DNA of 64,000 nt from the NCBI RefSeq assembly GCF_004216915.1, contig NZ_SGXD01000005.1, positions 186,001 through 250,000 of the forward strand. The letters run 5' to 3'. Origin of the DNA: Motilibacter rhizosphaerae (GTDB lineage: Bacteria > Actinomycetota > Actinomycetes > Motilibacterales > Motilibacteraceae). Under the pieces are notes generated by a model. The model did not search any database, was not told where the DNA came from, and saw nothing but the letters and a program-made list of their open reading frames with translations. Shown here piece after piece: positions 8,023 through 17,656 of this stretch. Numbering within the stretch: position 1 is the first letter of the stretch; each line of letters begins with the position of its first letter. The translations under genes were made by a program, and so were the position numbers.

Positions 8023-9075
8023 TCAACCGACGTGCGGCGCGAGCAGGCTGAGGTCCGCGGCACTGAGCCGGTCGGACGCCGAGGCGGCCTGGTGCCAGTA
8101 CGGGTAGAGCAGGTCGGGGCGGCTGACCTCCTCGAGGCGCGCCACCTCCTCGGGCGCGAGCTCCAGCGAGGCGCTCGCGAGGTTGTCCTGCAGCTGCTCC
8201 GTGGTGCGCGCGCCGATGATGACCGACGAGACGGCGGGCCGGGTGAGCAGCCAGGCGAGCGCGACCTGGGCGGCGGAGACGCCGTGGCCCTGCGCGATCT
8301 CGACGAGGACCTCGACGATGTCGTAGAGCTTCTCCTGGTCGCGGACCGGCGGCTCGTTCCAGTCGGAGAGCCCGCGGCTGCCCTCGGGCGGCTGGTGTCC
8401 GCGGCGGTACTTGCCCGACAGCAGGCCGCCGGCCAGCGGGCTCCACACGAGGATGCCGAGCCCCTGGTCGAGCGACAGGGGGACGAGCTCGTACTCCGCC
8501 TCGCGGGCCTGCAGCGTGTAGTGGATCTGCTGGCTGACCGGGCGCACGGCACCCGTGCGCTCCGCGACGCCGAGCAGCTTCATCGCGTGCCAGGCGGAGA
8601 AGTTGGAGATGCCGACGTAGCGCGCCTTGCCCTGCTGGACGAGCGTGTCGAGCGCGGCCACGATCTCCTCGACCGGGGTCACGCCGTCCCACTGGTGGAG
8701 CTGGTAGAGGTCGAGGTAGTCCGTGCCGAGCCGGCGCAGGCTCGCCTCCGCGCCGCGCAGGATGTGGTGGCGCGAGAGCCCGGCGTCGTTCGGGCCGGAC
8801 CCCATCGCGAAGCGGACCTTGGAGGCGAGCAGCAGGTCGTCGCGCCGGCCCTTGACCGCCGCGCCCACGATCTCCTCGCTCAGGCCGTCGGAGTAGACGT
8901 CGGCGGTGTCGATGAGGTTGACGCCGGCCTCGAGCGCGAGGTCGACCTGGCGGGTGGCCTCCTCGTGCATGGTCGAGCCGACGAGGGCGAACTTCCCGCC
9001 ACCGCCGAACGTCATCGTGCCGAGCGTGAGCGCCGAGACCTTGAGGCCGGAGCTGCCGAGCGTGCGGTACTGCAT
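8023..9075 (-). CDS. Aldo/keto reductase
   Basis: A 350-residue (beta/alpha)8 NADPH oxidoreductase, similar in layout to the YghZ/Kv-beta group. The catalytic tetrad is visible: Asp in LIDTADVYSDG, Tyr in the same segment, Lys in LLLASKVRFAMG and His in LDLYQLHQWDG. The C-terminal cofactor region reads AWLLTRPAVSSVIIGARTTEQL. The ATG is followed closely by the first strand (YRTLGSSGLKVSALTLGTMTFGG). Probably co-transcribed with gnd 18 bp downstream, which would supply NADPH; the substrate is unknown. Confidence 0.92.
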   Translation of the reverse strand: MQYRTLGSSGLKVSALTLGTMTFGGGGKFALVGSTMHEEATRQVDLALEAGVNLIDTADVYSDGLSEEIVGAAVKGRRDDLLLASKVRFAMGSGPNDAGLSRHHILRGAEASLRRLGTDYLDLYQLHQWDGVTPVEEIVAALDTLVQQGKARYVGISNFSAWHAMKLLGVAERTGAVRPVSQQIHYTLQAREAEYELVPLSLDQGLGILVWSPLAGGLLSGKYRRGHQPPEGSRGLSDWNEPPVRDQEKLYDIVEVLVEIAQGHGVSAAQVALAWLLTRPAVSSVIIGARTTEQLQDNLASASLELAPEEVARLEEVSRPDLLYPYWHQAASASDRLSAADLSLLAPHVG

Positions 9076-9240
9076 GCGAGGACCCTTCGTCGCGGTGGTG
9101 CGGTGCGTGCGGGGGCAGCATGCCCCGTCGCGACGCAGAGATCACCCGTACGGTCCACGTCCGGGAGCGCGGTCGGGGGCCGCGCGTGCCGATCTTCTCC
9201 TCCGACGGGGCTGGCTCGACGGGGCGCGGAGGAGGCGACG

Positions 9241-10488
9241 ATGCCGGGTACGGCGCACGGCCTGACGACGACGACGTCCGTCACGCCGGTGCACGTGGGT
9301 CGTCAGCCGATCTACGACGCCGACGGGGACCTCCACGCGTACGAGCTGCTCTTCCGCTCCGCCGCGGGCGCGAGCAGCGCCAGCGTCGCGGACGAGGACG
9401 CGGCCACCACCGCGGTGATGCTCGCCGCCTTCGCCGACTTCAGCCCCTCGGTGCTGCTCAGCGGCCGCCGCGGGTTCGTCAACCTCAGCCGGTCGTTCGC
9501 CACCGGCGCCCTCCCCGTGCCCTTCTCGCCCTCCGACGGCGTGCTGGAGGTGCTCGAGAACCTCGCGGTCGACGACGAGCTCCTCGCCGGTGTCCGCGGC
9601 CTGCGCGACCAGGGGTACGCGATCGCGCTCGACGACTACGTGCTGACCGACGAGACCGCGACGCTGCTGCCGTTCGCCGACTACGTGAAGCTCGACGTGC
9701 TGGCCACGCCCTGGGACGAGGTCGTCCGGGTGGCGGGCGTCGTGCAGTCCTACGGTGCCGTGCTCCTCGCCGAGAAGGTCGAGGACGCCGAGATGCTCGA
9801 GCGCTGCCGGGGGCTCGGGTTCCAGCTGTTCCAGGGCTACCACCTCGGTCGCCCGCAGACGATGACGACGACGACGCTCGCCCCCGCCCAGCTCGCCGCC
9901 GTACGGCTGCTCGGCGCCCTGGCCGACGAGGACGTCGCCATCCCCGAGGTCGAGCTGCTGGTCATGCAGGAGCCGGCGCTGACGTACAAGCTGCTGCGCA
10001 TGGCCAACTCGGCCGGGTCGTCGTCGACCCGGACCATCCAGTCCGTGCGCGACGCGCTCATGCTCGTGGGCCTCGCCCAGCTGCGCGCCTGGGTCATGCT
10101 CCTCACGGTCTCCGACATCGCCGGCGACAGGGGCGACGGTCTCGACTCCGTCACTGCGCTCGCCCGGTCCTGCCAGGTGCTCGCCCAGCGGGTGCCCCGC
10201 GCCCAGCCGGACACGGCGTTCACCCTCGGCCTGCTCGAGGGCGTCGCCGGGCTGCTCGGTGTCGACGGCGCCGCCCTGCTCGACCAGATCGGGCTCACCG
10301 GGTCGCTGGCCGACGGGCTCCGCGGCCTCGACACCCCCGAGCGCCGCGTGCTCGACGCGGTCCTCGGCCACCAGCGCAACGACCTCGAGATCGCTGCCGC
10401 CAGCGGCATCGACATCGCGACGCTCTCCTCGACGTACCTCTCGGCGCTGCAGTGGTCCTTCGACACGCGGCAGAAGGCCGGCGTCTGA
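9241..10488 (+). CDS. EAL-HDOD signalling protein
   Basis: A 415-residue soluble protein with an EAL-type domain (about residues 15-215) followed by HDOD (about 215-400), the YuxH arrangement. The EAL motif reads E35-L-L, not EAL, but the other c-di-GMP phosphodiesterase positions look kept: FVNLS, VLEVLEN, LDDYVL, YVKLDVL, LLAEKVED and FQGYHLGRP. The enzyme could therefore be active, or bind the nucleotide without cleaving it. HDOD (LLVMQEPALTYKLLRMANSA) is a signalling output of unknown mechanism. GGAGGAGG lies before ATG 9241. Divergent from the aldo/keto reductase. Confidence 0.85.
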   Translation: MPGTAHGLTTTTSVTPVHVGRQPIYDADGDLHAYELLFRSAAGASSASVADEDAATTAVMLAAFADFSPSVLLSGRRGFVNLSRSFATGALPVPFSPSDGVLEVLENLAVDDELLAGVRGLRDQGYAIALDDYVLTDETATLLPFADYVKLDVLATPWDEVVRVAGVVQSYGAVLLAEKVEDAEMLERCRGLGFQLFQGYHLGRPQTMTTTTLAPAQLAAVRLLGALADEDVAIPEVELLVMQEPALTYKLLRMANSAGSSSTRTIQSVRDALMLVGLAQLRAWVMLLTVSDIAGDRGDGLDSVTALARSCQVLAQRVPRAQPDTAFTLGLLEGVAGLLGVDGAALLDQIGLTGSLADGLRGLDTPERRVLDAVLGHQRNDLEIAAASGIDIATLSSTYLSALQWSFDTRQKAGV

Positions 10489-10492
10489 GCGT

Positions 10493-12406
10493 CTAGCGAG
10501 CGACGAGCCACACGGCGGACCAGGGGGCGAGCCAGAGGTTGCCGTCCTCGCCCGCGCCGCACCCGCTGCCTGTCAGCGCGTCCACCGCATCGTCGAGCCC
10601 GAGCTCCGCGAGCCGGGGACCGGGCCAGGGGCGCCAGTCGCCGGTCACGTTGGCCAGCTCGAGCAGCGGCCCGAGCGGGTGCCGGCGCAGCACGGGCAGC
10701 ACGCCTGGGTCGGAGAGCTCGAGCACCTCCGCGGCGACCGACGCGTCGAGGTGCGGGAGCGCGGCGCGCGTGCGTGCGAGCTGCTGGAGCCCACAGAACA
10801 CCCTGCCCTGCAGCGTGTCCTCGTCATGCCGCTGCTCGGCGAGCTCCCACGGCAGTCGTGGCCGGTGCGCCCACCGGTTGTCGCCCTCATGGCCCGGCTC
10901 GTCGGCCCAGTGCGGGTCGTTGGGCAGCGCCAGCTCGTCGCCGGACCACAGCACCGGGATCCCGCCCCACCCGTACGCGATGGTGTGCGCGAGCAGGATC
11001 CGCGCTGCAGCAGCGCTTTCGTCCGATCTCACCCCGAGCAGGCTGGCGGTCGTGCCGCTGATGCGCCGGTCGCCCGTCGCCGGGTTGTGCTGGAACACCA
11101 GGCCGTCCGCGTCGGAGCCCGGGAACTCGCCGGAGTACCAGTCGCTGAGGAAGGCACGGTGCGCCGGCCCCGACAGGCCCGTACGCGCCGCGTCGCCGTC
11201 GTCGATCGCCCAGCCGATGTCGTCGTGGCAGCGGACGTAGGTGATCCACGCGGTCGTCGCCGGCACCGGCGGGAGGGCGCGCAGCGCGGTCACCGCGAGC
11301 CGCGCGTCGCGGGCCGCGAGCATCGACCAGACCTGCACCATGAGGCTGTTGTGGTAGGCGAGGTCGCTGACCTTGCCGTGGTGCGCGCCCTGGCCGAGGT
11401 AGTGCACGAGGTCGGCCGGGCCGACGATCGCCTCGGCCTTGAAAGCCAGTGCCGGGCAGGCGATCCGCGCCGTCGCCCGCAGCGCCTGCGTGATGGCGTG
11501 GACCTCGGGCTGGTTCTGGCAGTCCGTGCCCAGCCGCTTCCACAGGAACGCCACCGCGTCGAGGCGCAGCACCTCCACCCCGGCGTTGGCGAGCTCGAGG
11601 ACGATGCCGACGTACTCCAGCAGCACCTCCGGGTTGGACCAGTCGACGTCCCACTGGAAGGAGTTGAACGTCGTCCAGACCCACGCGCCCAGCTCGTCGT
11701 CCCAGGTGAAGCTGCCGGGGGCGAAGTCCGGGAACACCTCGGGCAGCGTCTGCTCGTAGGCGTCGGGCATCCTGCGGTCCGGGAACGTGCGGAAGTACGC
11801 CCGGTGGTGGGCGCTGCCCGCCCGCGCGGCCTGCGCCCACGGGTGCTCGCGCGCCACGTGGTTGAGCACGAGGTCGAGCACGAGGCTGATGCCCTCGCTG
11901 CGGAGGGCGGCGGCCAAGGACCGCAGGTCGTCCATCGTGCCGAGGTCGGGCCGGACCCGGCGGTAGTCCGCCACGGCGTACCCGCCGTCGCTGTCGCCCT
12001 CGCGCGGCAGCAGCAGCGGCATGAGGTGCAGGTAGGTGACGCCGAGCTCCCGCAGGTAGGGGATGCGGCGCGCGACGCCGGCGAGGTCCCCGGCGAAGCG
12101 GTCGGCGTAGGCGGCGTAGCCGACCATGCGCGGCGACTGGAACCACTCGGGCTCCAGCGTGCGGACGAGGTCGAGCCGGTGGAGCTCCTCGTCGCGCTCG
12201 AGGTACGCGGTGGCCGCCACCCGCACCAGCCGACGCGCGAGCCCGTCGGCGTCGGGGTAGACCGCGGCCAGCCCGTCGTGCAGGTCGCCCCACCACCGCT
12301 GCAGCCGCAGGTCGAACAGCTCGCGGCGGTGCTCCGCCGCGGGGGCGAGGACGTCCGCGGCGTCCGCTCGCGCCGCCTCCAGCAGGGAGCGGGCGGCCGT
12401 GTCCAC
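10493..12406 (-). CDS. Amylosucrase (GH13 glucan synthase)
   Basis: Transfers glucose from sucrose to an alpha-1,4-glucan, releasing fructose. All four GH13 signatures are present: [11 protein letters not shown] (region I), VLRLDAVAF with nucleophile D283, FKAEAIVG with acid/base E325, and [10 protein letters not shown] with H394-D395. Spacing and the N-terminal helical domain (about residues 1-95) match amylosucrase, and 637 residues is the normal length. There is no signal peptide, so it is intracellular. GTG 12406 lies 24 bp after the subtilase stop, so the two may share a transcript despite different locations. Could instead be a sucrose hydrolase. Confidence 0.88.
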   Translation of the reverse strand: MDTAARSLLEAARADAADVLAPAAEHRRELFDLRLQRWWGDLHDGLAAVYPDADGLARRLVRVAATAYLERDEELHRLDLVRTLEPEWFQSPRMVGYAAYADRFAGDLAGVARRIPYLRELGVTYLHLMPLLLPREGDSDGGYAVADYRRVRPDLGTMDDLRSLAAALRSEGISLVLDLVLNHVAREHPWAQAARAGSAHHRAYFRTFPDRRMPDAYEQTLPEVFPDFAPGSFTWDDELGAWVWTTFNSFQWDVDWSNPEVLLEYVGIVLELANAGVEVLRLDAVAFLWKRLGTDCQNQPEVHAITQALRATARIACPALAFKAEAIVGPADLVHYLGQGAHHGKVSDLAYHNSLMVQVWSMLAARDARLAVTALRALPPVPATTAWITYVRCHDDIGWAIDDGDAARTGLSGPAHRAFLSDWYSGEFPGSDADGLVFQHNPATGDRRISGTTASLLGVRSDESAAAARILLAHTIAYGWGGIPVLWSGDELALPNDPHWADEPGHEGDNRWAHRPRLPWELAEQRHDEDTLQGRVFCGLQQLARTRAALPHLDASVAAEVLELSDPGVLPVLRRHPLGPLLELANVTGDWRPWPGPRLAELGLDDAVDALTGSGCGAGEDGNLWLAPWSAVWLVAR

Positions 12407-12430
12407 GGAGCGGTTCTACACCCTCGGCGG

Positions 12431-15379
12431 CTACACCTGCAGGCCGGCGCAGCCGGTGTCGCAGCCGGTCTTCGCGAAGACGCTCTGGTCCAGCCCGGCG
12501 AGCGCGGGCGAGGCCACGAAGCGGACGGTCGTGACGGTGCCGGGCGTCGCGGCCGGGGTGGACGTGGCGCCAGCAGTGGGGCCGGCCGACGCACCGCCGG
12601 AGGCGCTCGCTGACGGCGCGGCCGAGGCCGTCCCGGTCGCGCCCGCGGAGGCGCTCGCGGTCGCCGAGGACCCGGCCGTCGCGGTCGCGCTCGCCGAGGC
12701 GGCGGCGGTCGAGCCCGACGACGGGGCGGCGGTCGCGGAGGCAGAGGTGCTGCTCCCGGCGGAAGCGCCGGGCGCGCCGAAGCTCGGCAGCGGCGCGGAG
12801 CCCGTCGTCGCGTACGTGAAGCCGTGCGCCAGCGTGCCCTGCCGGCCCTCGCCGGAGACCGTCACGTCGTAGGAGCCGGCGACGAACGCGGGCGAGCGGA
12901 AGGTGATCGAGGTGTCCGAGGCGCTGATGACCGTGACCGGGCTCGTGCCCAGCAGGACCGTGGGCCCGGTCGGGAAGGCGCTGCCGACGATGGTGACCCA
13001 GGTGCCCACCTGGCTGAGCTGCAGGTGGTTCGGCGAGACGCTCGAGATGAGCACCGGACTGCCGGTCGGGGTCGAGGCGGTCGGGTGGGCCGAGGCCGTG
13101 GCGCCGGTCGAGCTGCTCGCGGAGGCGCTGCTGGTCGCGCCGCCCGAGGCGGAGGCGGTCGACGACGCCGTCGCCGTGGCTGTGGCGGCCGCGGACGTCG
13201 TCGCGCTGGCGGAGGAGGTGGCGCTGCTGGTGGCGCTCGCCGAGCTCGACGCGGAGGCGCTGCCTGTGCTGGGCGGCCCCGCGGTGGCGCCGGCACTCGC
13301 GCCGGTCGAGGTGGGGCTCGGCAGGCTGGGCGCGGGCGGCGAGGTGTGCCCCGGGCTCGAGGTCGCGGACGCCGAGGCGGAGGCCGACCCGCTCGCGGAC
13401 GACGGAGCCGTCCCGGAGGCCGCGGGCGTGGGAGTGGGGGCGACGTGCACCGCGCCGACCGTGACCGGCGCGGCGTACGGCCGGGTGAGGGCGACGCCGC
13501 CGCTCTGCAGCTGGGCGAGCAGGGCGTACTGCCCGTCGGGCAGCGGGATCCCCAGCCGGAGCGTGGTGCCGTCGGCGTAGGAGACGGGGACGGTCACCGA
13601 CCCGTCGGCGGCGGTGTTCCACGTCGTCCCGCCGACGGAGATGCCGGCGCCGGCCACGGCGAGCACGTCGGGGCCCTGCTTGACCGCGAGGGTGAGGCGC
13701 ACGGCGTCCGGGGCCGTGGTCCCGCCGCTGATCGTGACGACGGGGTGGACGGTGCCGCTGGGCTGGTCGCCCGCACCGGAGAACTGGTACGCGTACGCCG
13801 ACCCCGACGCCGGGCCGAGGAACGAGACGTCGAGGACCCCGCCGCTGACGCAGAGCCCGGCCAGCGCGGGGACCTGGCGCACGTGCGCGAGCAGGGCGGC
13901 CTTGACCTGCGCCGCCGTCGCCCCAGGGTTGAGGCTGCGGTAGAGCGCGGCGGCGCCGGCCACGAGAGGCGCGGCCATGGACGTGCCGTCGACGAGGCGG
14001 AAGCCGCCGTCGTAGCCGGTGGTGTAGACGAGCCGGCCCGGCGCGTACAGGTCGACGGAGGTGGCGCCGAACGCCGAGGACCAGGTGGCGCCGTTCTGCT
14101 CCTGGAGGACCGGCCGGTCCAGCGCGTCCGACGCGGCGACCGTGACGATGTTCGCGTCGCTCCAGCTGGCCGGGAAGCTGAGCACGCCGTCCCGGCTCTG
14201 GCCGTCGTTGCCCGCCGCGGCGACGACGAGCACGTCGTGGGCGGCGGCGTACGCGACGGCCTGGTGGAAGGAGAGGTCGTCCGCGGGCGAGTCGAACGAG
14301 CAGACGACGGTCTTCGCTCCGTGGTCGACGGCGTAGCGAAGCGCCGCGGTCGCGGCCGTGATGTCGATGTAGGTCCCGTTCCCGGCGACCAGCGGCATGA
14401 CGGTCGCGGCAGGCGCGATGCCGGCGCTGCCCACCGCGTTGCCGATGCGCGCGGCCACGGCGCCCGCCACCCAGCCGCCGTGCTGGCCGTAGAACCCCTG
14501 GTCCAGCTGCGCCGAGCCGGTGTAGAAGTTCCAGCCGTGGCAGTCGCCGACCAGGCCGTCGCCGTCGGTGTCGAGCCCGCCGCCGCACACCTCGCCCGGG
14601 TTGCTCCACAGGGCACCGGCGAGATCGGCGTTGGCGCTGGCCCAGCCGGTGTCGATGACGGCGACCACCTGCCCCTGGCCGAGGGTCGAGTCCCAGGCCC
14701 GCGGGGCGTGGACGTCGGCGCCGGCGACGCTCGACTGCTGGTAGGCGTCGCCGTTGTTGCTGAAGTGCCAGGAGTACGCGTAGCCCGGGTCGCTCGGCGG
14801 GACGAAGGCGACGGTGCCGCGCGGCGAGGGGGACACCCGGCCGACACCGGGCACGGCCTCCAGCGCGCCGGCACCGCCCGAGGTCGCGACGAGCGCGGTC
14901 GTCGGAGAGACGCGCTGCGCCGACACCACGCCGGGGACGGCGGCGAGGGCCTGGAGGCTGTCGCTGACGTCCACGGGCCGGGCGACGGGCGCGGGCGGTG
15001 CCGCGTGCGTGCTCGTCCGGACGCCGACCGGCACGGCGCGGTCGCCGCGGGCGTAGACGAGGACGCCGCTGCGCCGGGTCAGGGCGCCGCCGGCGCCGAG
15101 GGCCGCGACGGCAGCGCGGTACGCCGCGGGGTCGACACTGCTGGTGGTCGTGCTGGTGGCGGTGGTGGTGGTAGCGCTGCCGGCGCTGCTGCGGGACGCG
15201 CCGAGGGTGACGACGTAGCGGTGCAGCCCGTCGCCGTCGGGCATCCCGCTCCACGCGGTGGTCGCCGGGGGCGCCGAGGACCGGCGCTCCAGCGCGTACC
15301 CCGCGCCGGTGGTGCCGACCAGGGCGGCGGCGGCGAGCGCGGCGACGGGCTTGCGCCGGAGCAGGGCAGGCAGTCGCAC
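12431..15379 (-). CDS. Secreted S8 family serine peptidase with IPT/TIG domain and Ser/Ala/Thr-rich linkers
   Basis: A 982-residue extracellular subtilase. Residues 1-30 form a signal peptide (basic RRK, then an Ala-rich core). A prodomain-like region runs to about 190. The triad is D243 (AVIDTG), H300 (QHGGWVAG, not the usual HGTHVAG) and S467 (DGTSMAAP), with oxyanion N391. Beyond about 640 come two long, low-complexity Ala/Ser/Thr segments enclosing one IPT/TIG domain (SSVSPNHLQLSQVGTWVTIV). The extreme C terminus holds two cysteines in TGCDTGCAG. No LPxTG motif is present. The linkers resemble glycosylated stalks of surface proteins; cell-wall attachment is inference. Confidence 0.9.
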   Translation of the reverse strand: MRLPALLRRKPVAALAAAALVGTTGAGYALERRSSAPPATTAWSGMPDGDGLHRYVVTLGASRSSAGSATTTTATSTTTSSVDPAAYRAAVAALGAGGALTRRSGVLVYARGDRAVPVGVRTSTHAAPPAPVARPVDVSDSLQALAAVPGVVSAQRVSPTTALVATSGGAGALEAVPGVGRVSPSPRGTVAFVPPSDPGYAYSWHFSNNGDAYQQSSVAGADVHAPRAWDSTLGQGQVVAVIDTGWASANADLAGALWSNPGEVCGGGLDTDGDGLVGDCHGWNFYTGSAQLDQGFYGQHGGWVAGAVAARIGNAVGSAGIAPAATVMPLVAGNGTYIDITAATAALRYAVDHGAKTVVCSFDSPADDLSFHQAVAYAAAHDVLVVAAAGNDGQSRDGVLSFPASWSDANIVTVAASDALDRPVLQEQNGATWSSAFGATSVDLYAPGRLVYTTGYDGGFRLVDGTSMAAPLVAGAAALYRSLNPGATAAQVKAALLAHVRQVPALAGLCVSGGVLDVSFLGPASGSAYAYQFSGAGDQPSGTVHPVVTISGGTTAPDAVRLTLAVKQGPDVLAVAGAGISVGGTTWNTAADGSVTVPVSYADGTTLRLGIPLPDGQYALLAQLQSGGVALTRPYAAPVTVGAVHVAPTPTPAASGTAPSSASGSASASASATSSPGHTSPPAPSLPSPTSTGASAGATAGPPSTGSASASSSASATSSATSSASATTSAAATATATASSTASASGGATSSASASSSTGATASAHPTASTPTGSPVLISSVSPNHLQLSQVGTWVTIVGSAFPTGPTVLLGTSPVTVISASDTSITFRSPAFVAGSYDVTVSGEGRQGTLAHGFTYATTGSAPLPSFGAPGASAGSSTSASATAAPSSGSTAAASASATATAGSSATASASAGATGTASAAPSASASGGASAGPTAGATSTPAATPGTVTTVRFVASPALAGLDQSVFAKTGCDTGCAGLQV

Positions 15380-15424
15380 GTCGGCCCCCTCCCGTCCGCG
15401 CGCTCCGTCCTGGTGCGCCTCAAT

Positions 15425-15443
15425 CCCCCGCTTCGGCAGGGGG
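15425..15443. terminator. G/C hairpin between amidohydrolase stop and subtilase start
   Basis: CCCCCGC and GCAGGGGG pair around a TTCG tetraloop, with one bulged A. It lies 31 bp after the amidohydrolase stop on the transcribed minus strand and before the subtilase gene. No T-run follows. It could end or attenuate the upstream transcript. Confidence 0.4.
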
Positions 15444-15473
15444 AGGGCCCGTCCGCAGGGCCGGCCGGGTGGG

Positions 15474-16838
15474 TCAGGCGAAGATCGGGCCGATGGCGGG
15501 GTACTGCGCGATGAGCGCGGCCCGCGTCTGCGGCAGCGGAGCGCTGGTGCCCGTGTCGAGCGCGACCGGCTTGCCCCACGCGATGAGCGGGTCGGCCGGT
15601 GGCGCGCCGGCCGGGCGCAGGGAGGCCATCCAGTCCGCGCGGCCGTACGCGGGGGCGCCGTCCAGCACGACCAGCTCGACCCAGCTCGGGTCCGCCTCGC
15701 AGACGTCCTCCCACGGGTCGTCGTGGTGGCGCTCGAGCACGAGCACGTCCGCGGCCCTGCCGGCCGCCAGCGTGCCGAGGTGCGCGTCGAGCCCCGCGAG
15801 CGCTGCGGCGCCGGAGGTGACCATCCGCACGAGGTCCGCCGGCTCGATCGGCGACCCCTGCTGCGCCAGCTCGCGGCGGGCGACCTTCATCTCCGCCAGC
15901 AGGCTCGTGCTGCCCGAGGGGAGCCAGTCCGCACCCAGGCCGAGGCGCACCCCGGCGGCGCGCGCGGCCGCGGCGTCGGTGGTGGTGCCGTAGAGGCGCA
16001 GGTGGCTCTGCGGCGACCAGACCAGTCCGCGACCCTCCGCGGCGAGCTGCTCGAACTGCGGGGGCGTGAGCGCCGTGCCGTGGATGAGCAGCGTCGCCGG
16101 GGTGAGCGCGCCGAGCTCGACGAGGCGCGGGAACTCCGCGGCGGACCGCGCGTCGCTGGGCAGGCCCTCGGCGAGGTGGAGGTAGAGCACGTCGACCTCA
16201 CCGGCGGCGATCGCCCGGAGGTCGGCCGCGAGCTGGTCGCCGCCGCGGCCGCTGAGCGAGTCCGGCAGGTCGATCATCGCGCGGGCGCGGCGCTGGCCGA
16301 AGACCCAGCCGTCGACGTTGCGCACCAGCGACTCCTGGTGCCGGGTCGCCCCGCCGGCACCCTGGATCGCGGTGACGCCGCCGACGAGGGCGCGCACCTC
16401 GGCGTAGGCCAGCTCGACGGGCGCGCCCGGGTCCACGAGCAGCTTGTTCTGCGGGTCGCGGACGAGGGCGTGGTACGCCTCGCTCGCCCGCCACTGGTAG
16501 CGGTTGCGGTAGGTCGACGACGGCTCCCAGGCCGCGAAGACGTTGAACTCCGGGTGGCCGTGCAGGTCGATCAGGCCCGGCAGGACGACCCCGCCGGTCT
16601 CGACGACGCGCACCCCGCTCGGCGGTGCCCCGGTGCCCACCGCGGAGATGCGCGCGCCCTCGACGACGACCCACCCGTCGTCGAGCCGCTCGGTCGGCGT
16701 GAGGACGCAGCCGGCCAGCGCGTACGCCTCGGGCGGGGAGGCGCGGCGCACGAGCTCGGCCGGGCGGGCGACGCTCGCGCGCCGGCCCCGCGGCGCGTCG
16801 AGGTCCAGGTAGGTGCGCAGGAACAGGTCCTCCGCCAC
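15474..16838 (-). CDS. Amidohydrolase family metal-dependent hydrolase
   Basis: A 454-residue cytoplasmic hydrolase of the imidazolonepropionase/adenosine-deaminase-like superfamily. Visible metal ligands are the HxH in LIDLHGHPEFN, His in YLHLAEG, His in LLIHGTAL and Asp in LGLGADWLPSGS. The C-terminal AGRAADVLVLE is typical. The GTG start at 16838 gives a 45-residue N-terminal extension with normal codon bias before the beta-sandwich begins (AYALAGCVLTP). It overlaps the SpoIIE frame upstream by 268 bp (see that entry). The substrate is unknown; cyclic amides or N-formyl compounds are possible. Confidence 0.82.
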   Translation of the reverse strand: MAEDLFLRTYLDLDAPRGRRASVARPAELVRRASPPEAYALAGCVLTPTERLDDGWVVVEGARISAVGTGAPPSGVRVVETGGVVLPGLIDLHGHPEFNVFAAWEPSSTYRNRYQWRASEAYHALVRDPQNKLLVDPGAPVELAYAEVRALVGGVTAIQGAGGATRHQESLVRNVDGWVFGQRRARAMIDLPDSLSGRGGDQLAADLRAIAAGEVDVLYLHLAEGLPSDARSAAEFPRLVELGALTPATLLIHGTALTPPQFEQLAAEGRGLVWSPQSHLRLYGTTTDAAAARAAGVRLGLGADWLPSGSTSLLAEMKVARRELAQQGSPIEPADLVRMVTSGAAALAGLDAHLGTLAAGRAADVLVLERHHDDPWEDVCEADPSWVELVVLDGAPAYGRADWMASLRPAGAPPADPLIAWGKPVALDTGTSAPLPQTRAALIAQYPAIGPIFA

Positions 16839-17560
16839 GGCTCCTCCTCGGTCGCGGGCTCCCAGTCCACCGCGTACCGGGCGCTAGCGGGACGATCCTG
16901 CCGGACCGGCGCCCTTCCGGGCAGGTCGGGCTCCGGGATCGTCACCGCGGCGAGCAGGACGTCGTCGTCGGAGCCGACCGCGAGCGCGCTGAAGACGCCG
17001 TCGACGAGGCCGCCGACGTCCTGCGCGTCGCCGGCCTCGAGCGTCGCGAGGAGGCGGTCGAGGCCGGAGTCGAGGTCCTCGCCGCGGCGCTCGACCAGGC
17101 CGTCGGTGTAGGCCAGCAGGAGCCCGCCCACCGGCAGCACGACGTCGTCGTACGCGCTGGCGAGCCCGAGCGGCGGCCCGGGCGGCACCGGGAGCAGGGT
17201 CGCGCCCGCCGCGTCGACCACCACGAGCGGCGGGTGCCCGGCGCTGGCGCAGACGGCCGTGCCCGCGACCGGGTCCACGACCGCGTACGCCGCGGTGGCG
17301 AGGGCCTCGTCGTCCGCGTCCCGCAGCTCGGCGTCCAGGGCCGCGAGCGCGCAGGCGGGCGTCGTGCCGACGGCGGCGAGGGCGCGCAGGCGGCGCTCCA
17401 GCCGTGCCGCCAGGGGGGCGGCGTCCTCGCCGTGGCCGCTCACGTCGACGACGGCGAGCACGACGCGGCCGTCGCGCAGCGTACGGACCACGGAGACGTC
17501 GCCGCCCGCAGCCGCGCCCCCCGCGACGCGGCTGCGCCGGGCGGTGGCGGTCGTGCTCAT
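16571..17560 (-). CDS. SpoIIE/PP2C-type serine phosphatase with run-on C terminus
   Basis: The phosphatase core lies within about residues 10-215: the metal aspartates are in AGGDVSVV, DVSGHGEDAAP, YTDGLVERR and SDDDVLLAAV, with SAGHPPLV between. Such RsbU-like enzymes dephosphorylate anti-sigma-factor antagonists. No sensor domain is attached. After the core the frame stays open through DWEPATEEEPW and on for 268 bp inside the amidohydrolase gene, ending at 16571 with an Arg/Ser/Pro-rich stretch that looks like out-of-frame translation. Either the overlap is real or an indel has removed the true stop. Start ATG 17560, divergent from the PE-POL gene by 96 bp. Confidence 0.75.
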   Translation of the reverse strand: MSTTATARRSRVAGGAAAGGDVSVVRTLRDGRVVLAVVDVSGHGEDAAPLAARLERRLRALAAVGTTPACALAALDAELRDADDEALATAAYAVVDPVAGTAVCASAGHPPLVVVDAAGATLLPVPPGPPLGLASAYDDVVLPVGGLLLAYTDGLVERRGEDLDSGLDRLLATLEAGDAQDVGGLVDGVFSALAVGSDDDVLLAAVTIPEPDLPGRAPVRQDRPASARYAVDWEPATEEEPWRRTCSCAPTWTSTRRGAGARASPARPSSCAAPPRPRRTRWPAASSRRPSGSTTGGSSSRARASPRWAPGHRRAGCASSRPAGSSCRA

Positions 17561-17656
17561 GCTGGAACCCTCGTCCGGCTGTCTGGGTGAGACGTGTGCT
17601 CTGCCTGTGGGGGTGCTGTGCGTCTGGCGCTCGGCCTGCTGGGGCAGGGTGGGGGC

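Noticed and set aside
12560-13420. Repetitive GC-rich tract resembling a tandem array
   Set aside because: It codes for the Ala/Ser/Thr-rich stalk of the subtilase; there are no identical spaced repeats, so it is not CRISPR.
10887-15254. 1455-codon minus-strand open frame
   Set aside because: Shadow of the subtilase and amylosucrase in another frame; composition is nearly all Arg, Ala, Gly and Pro.
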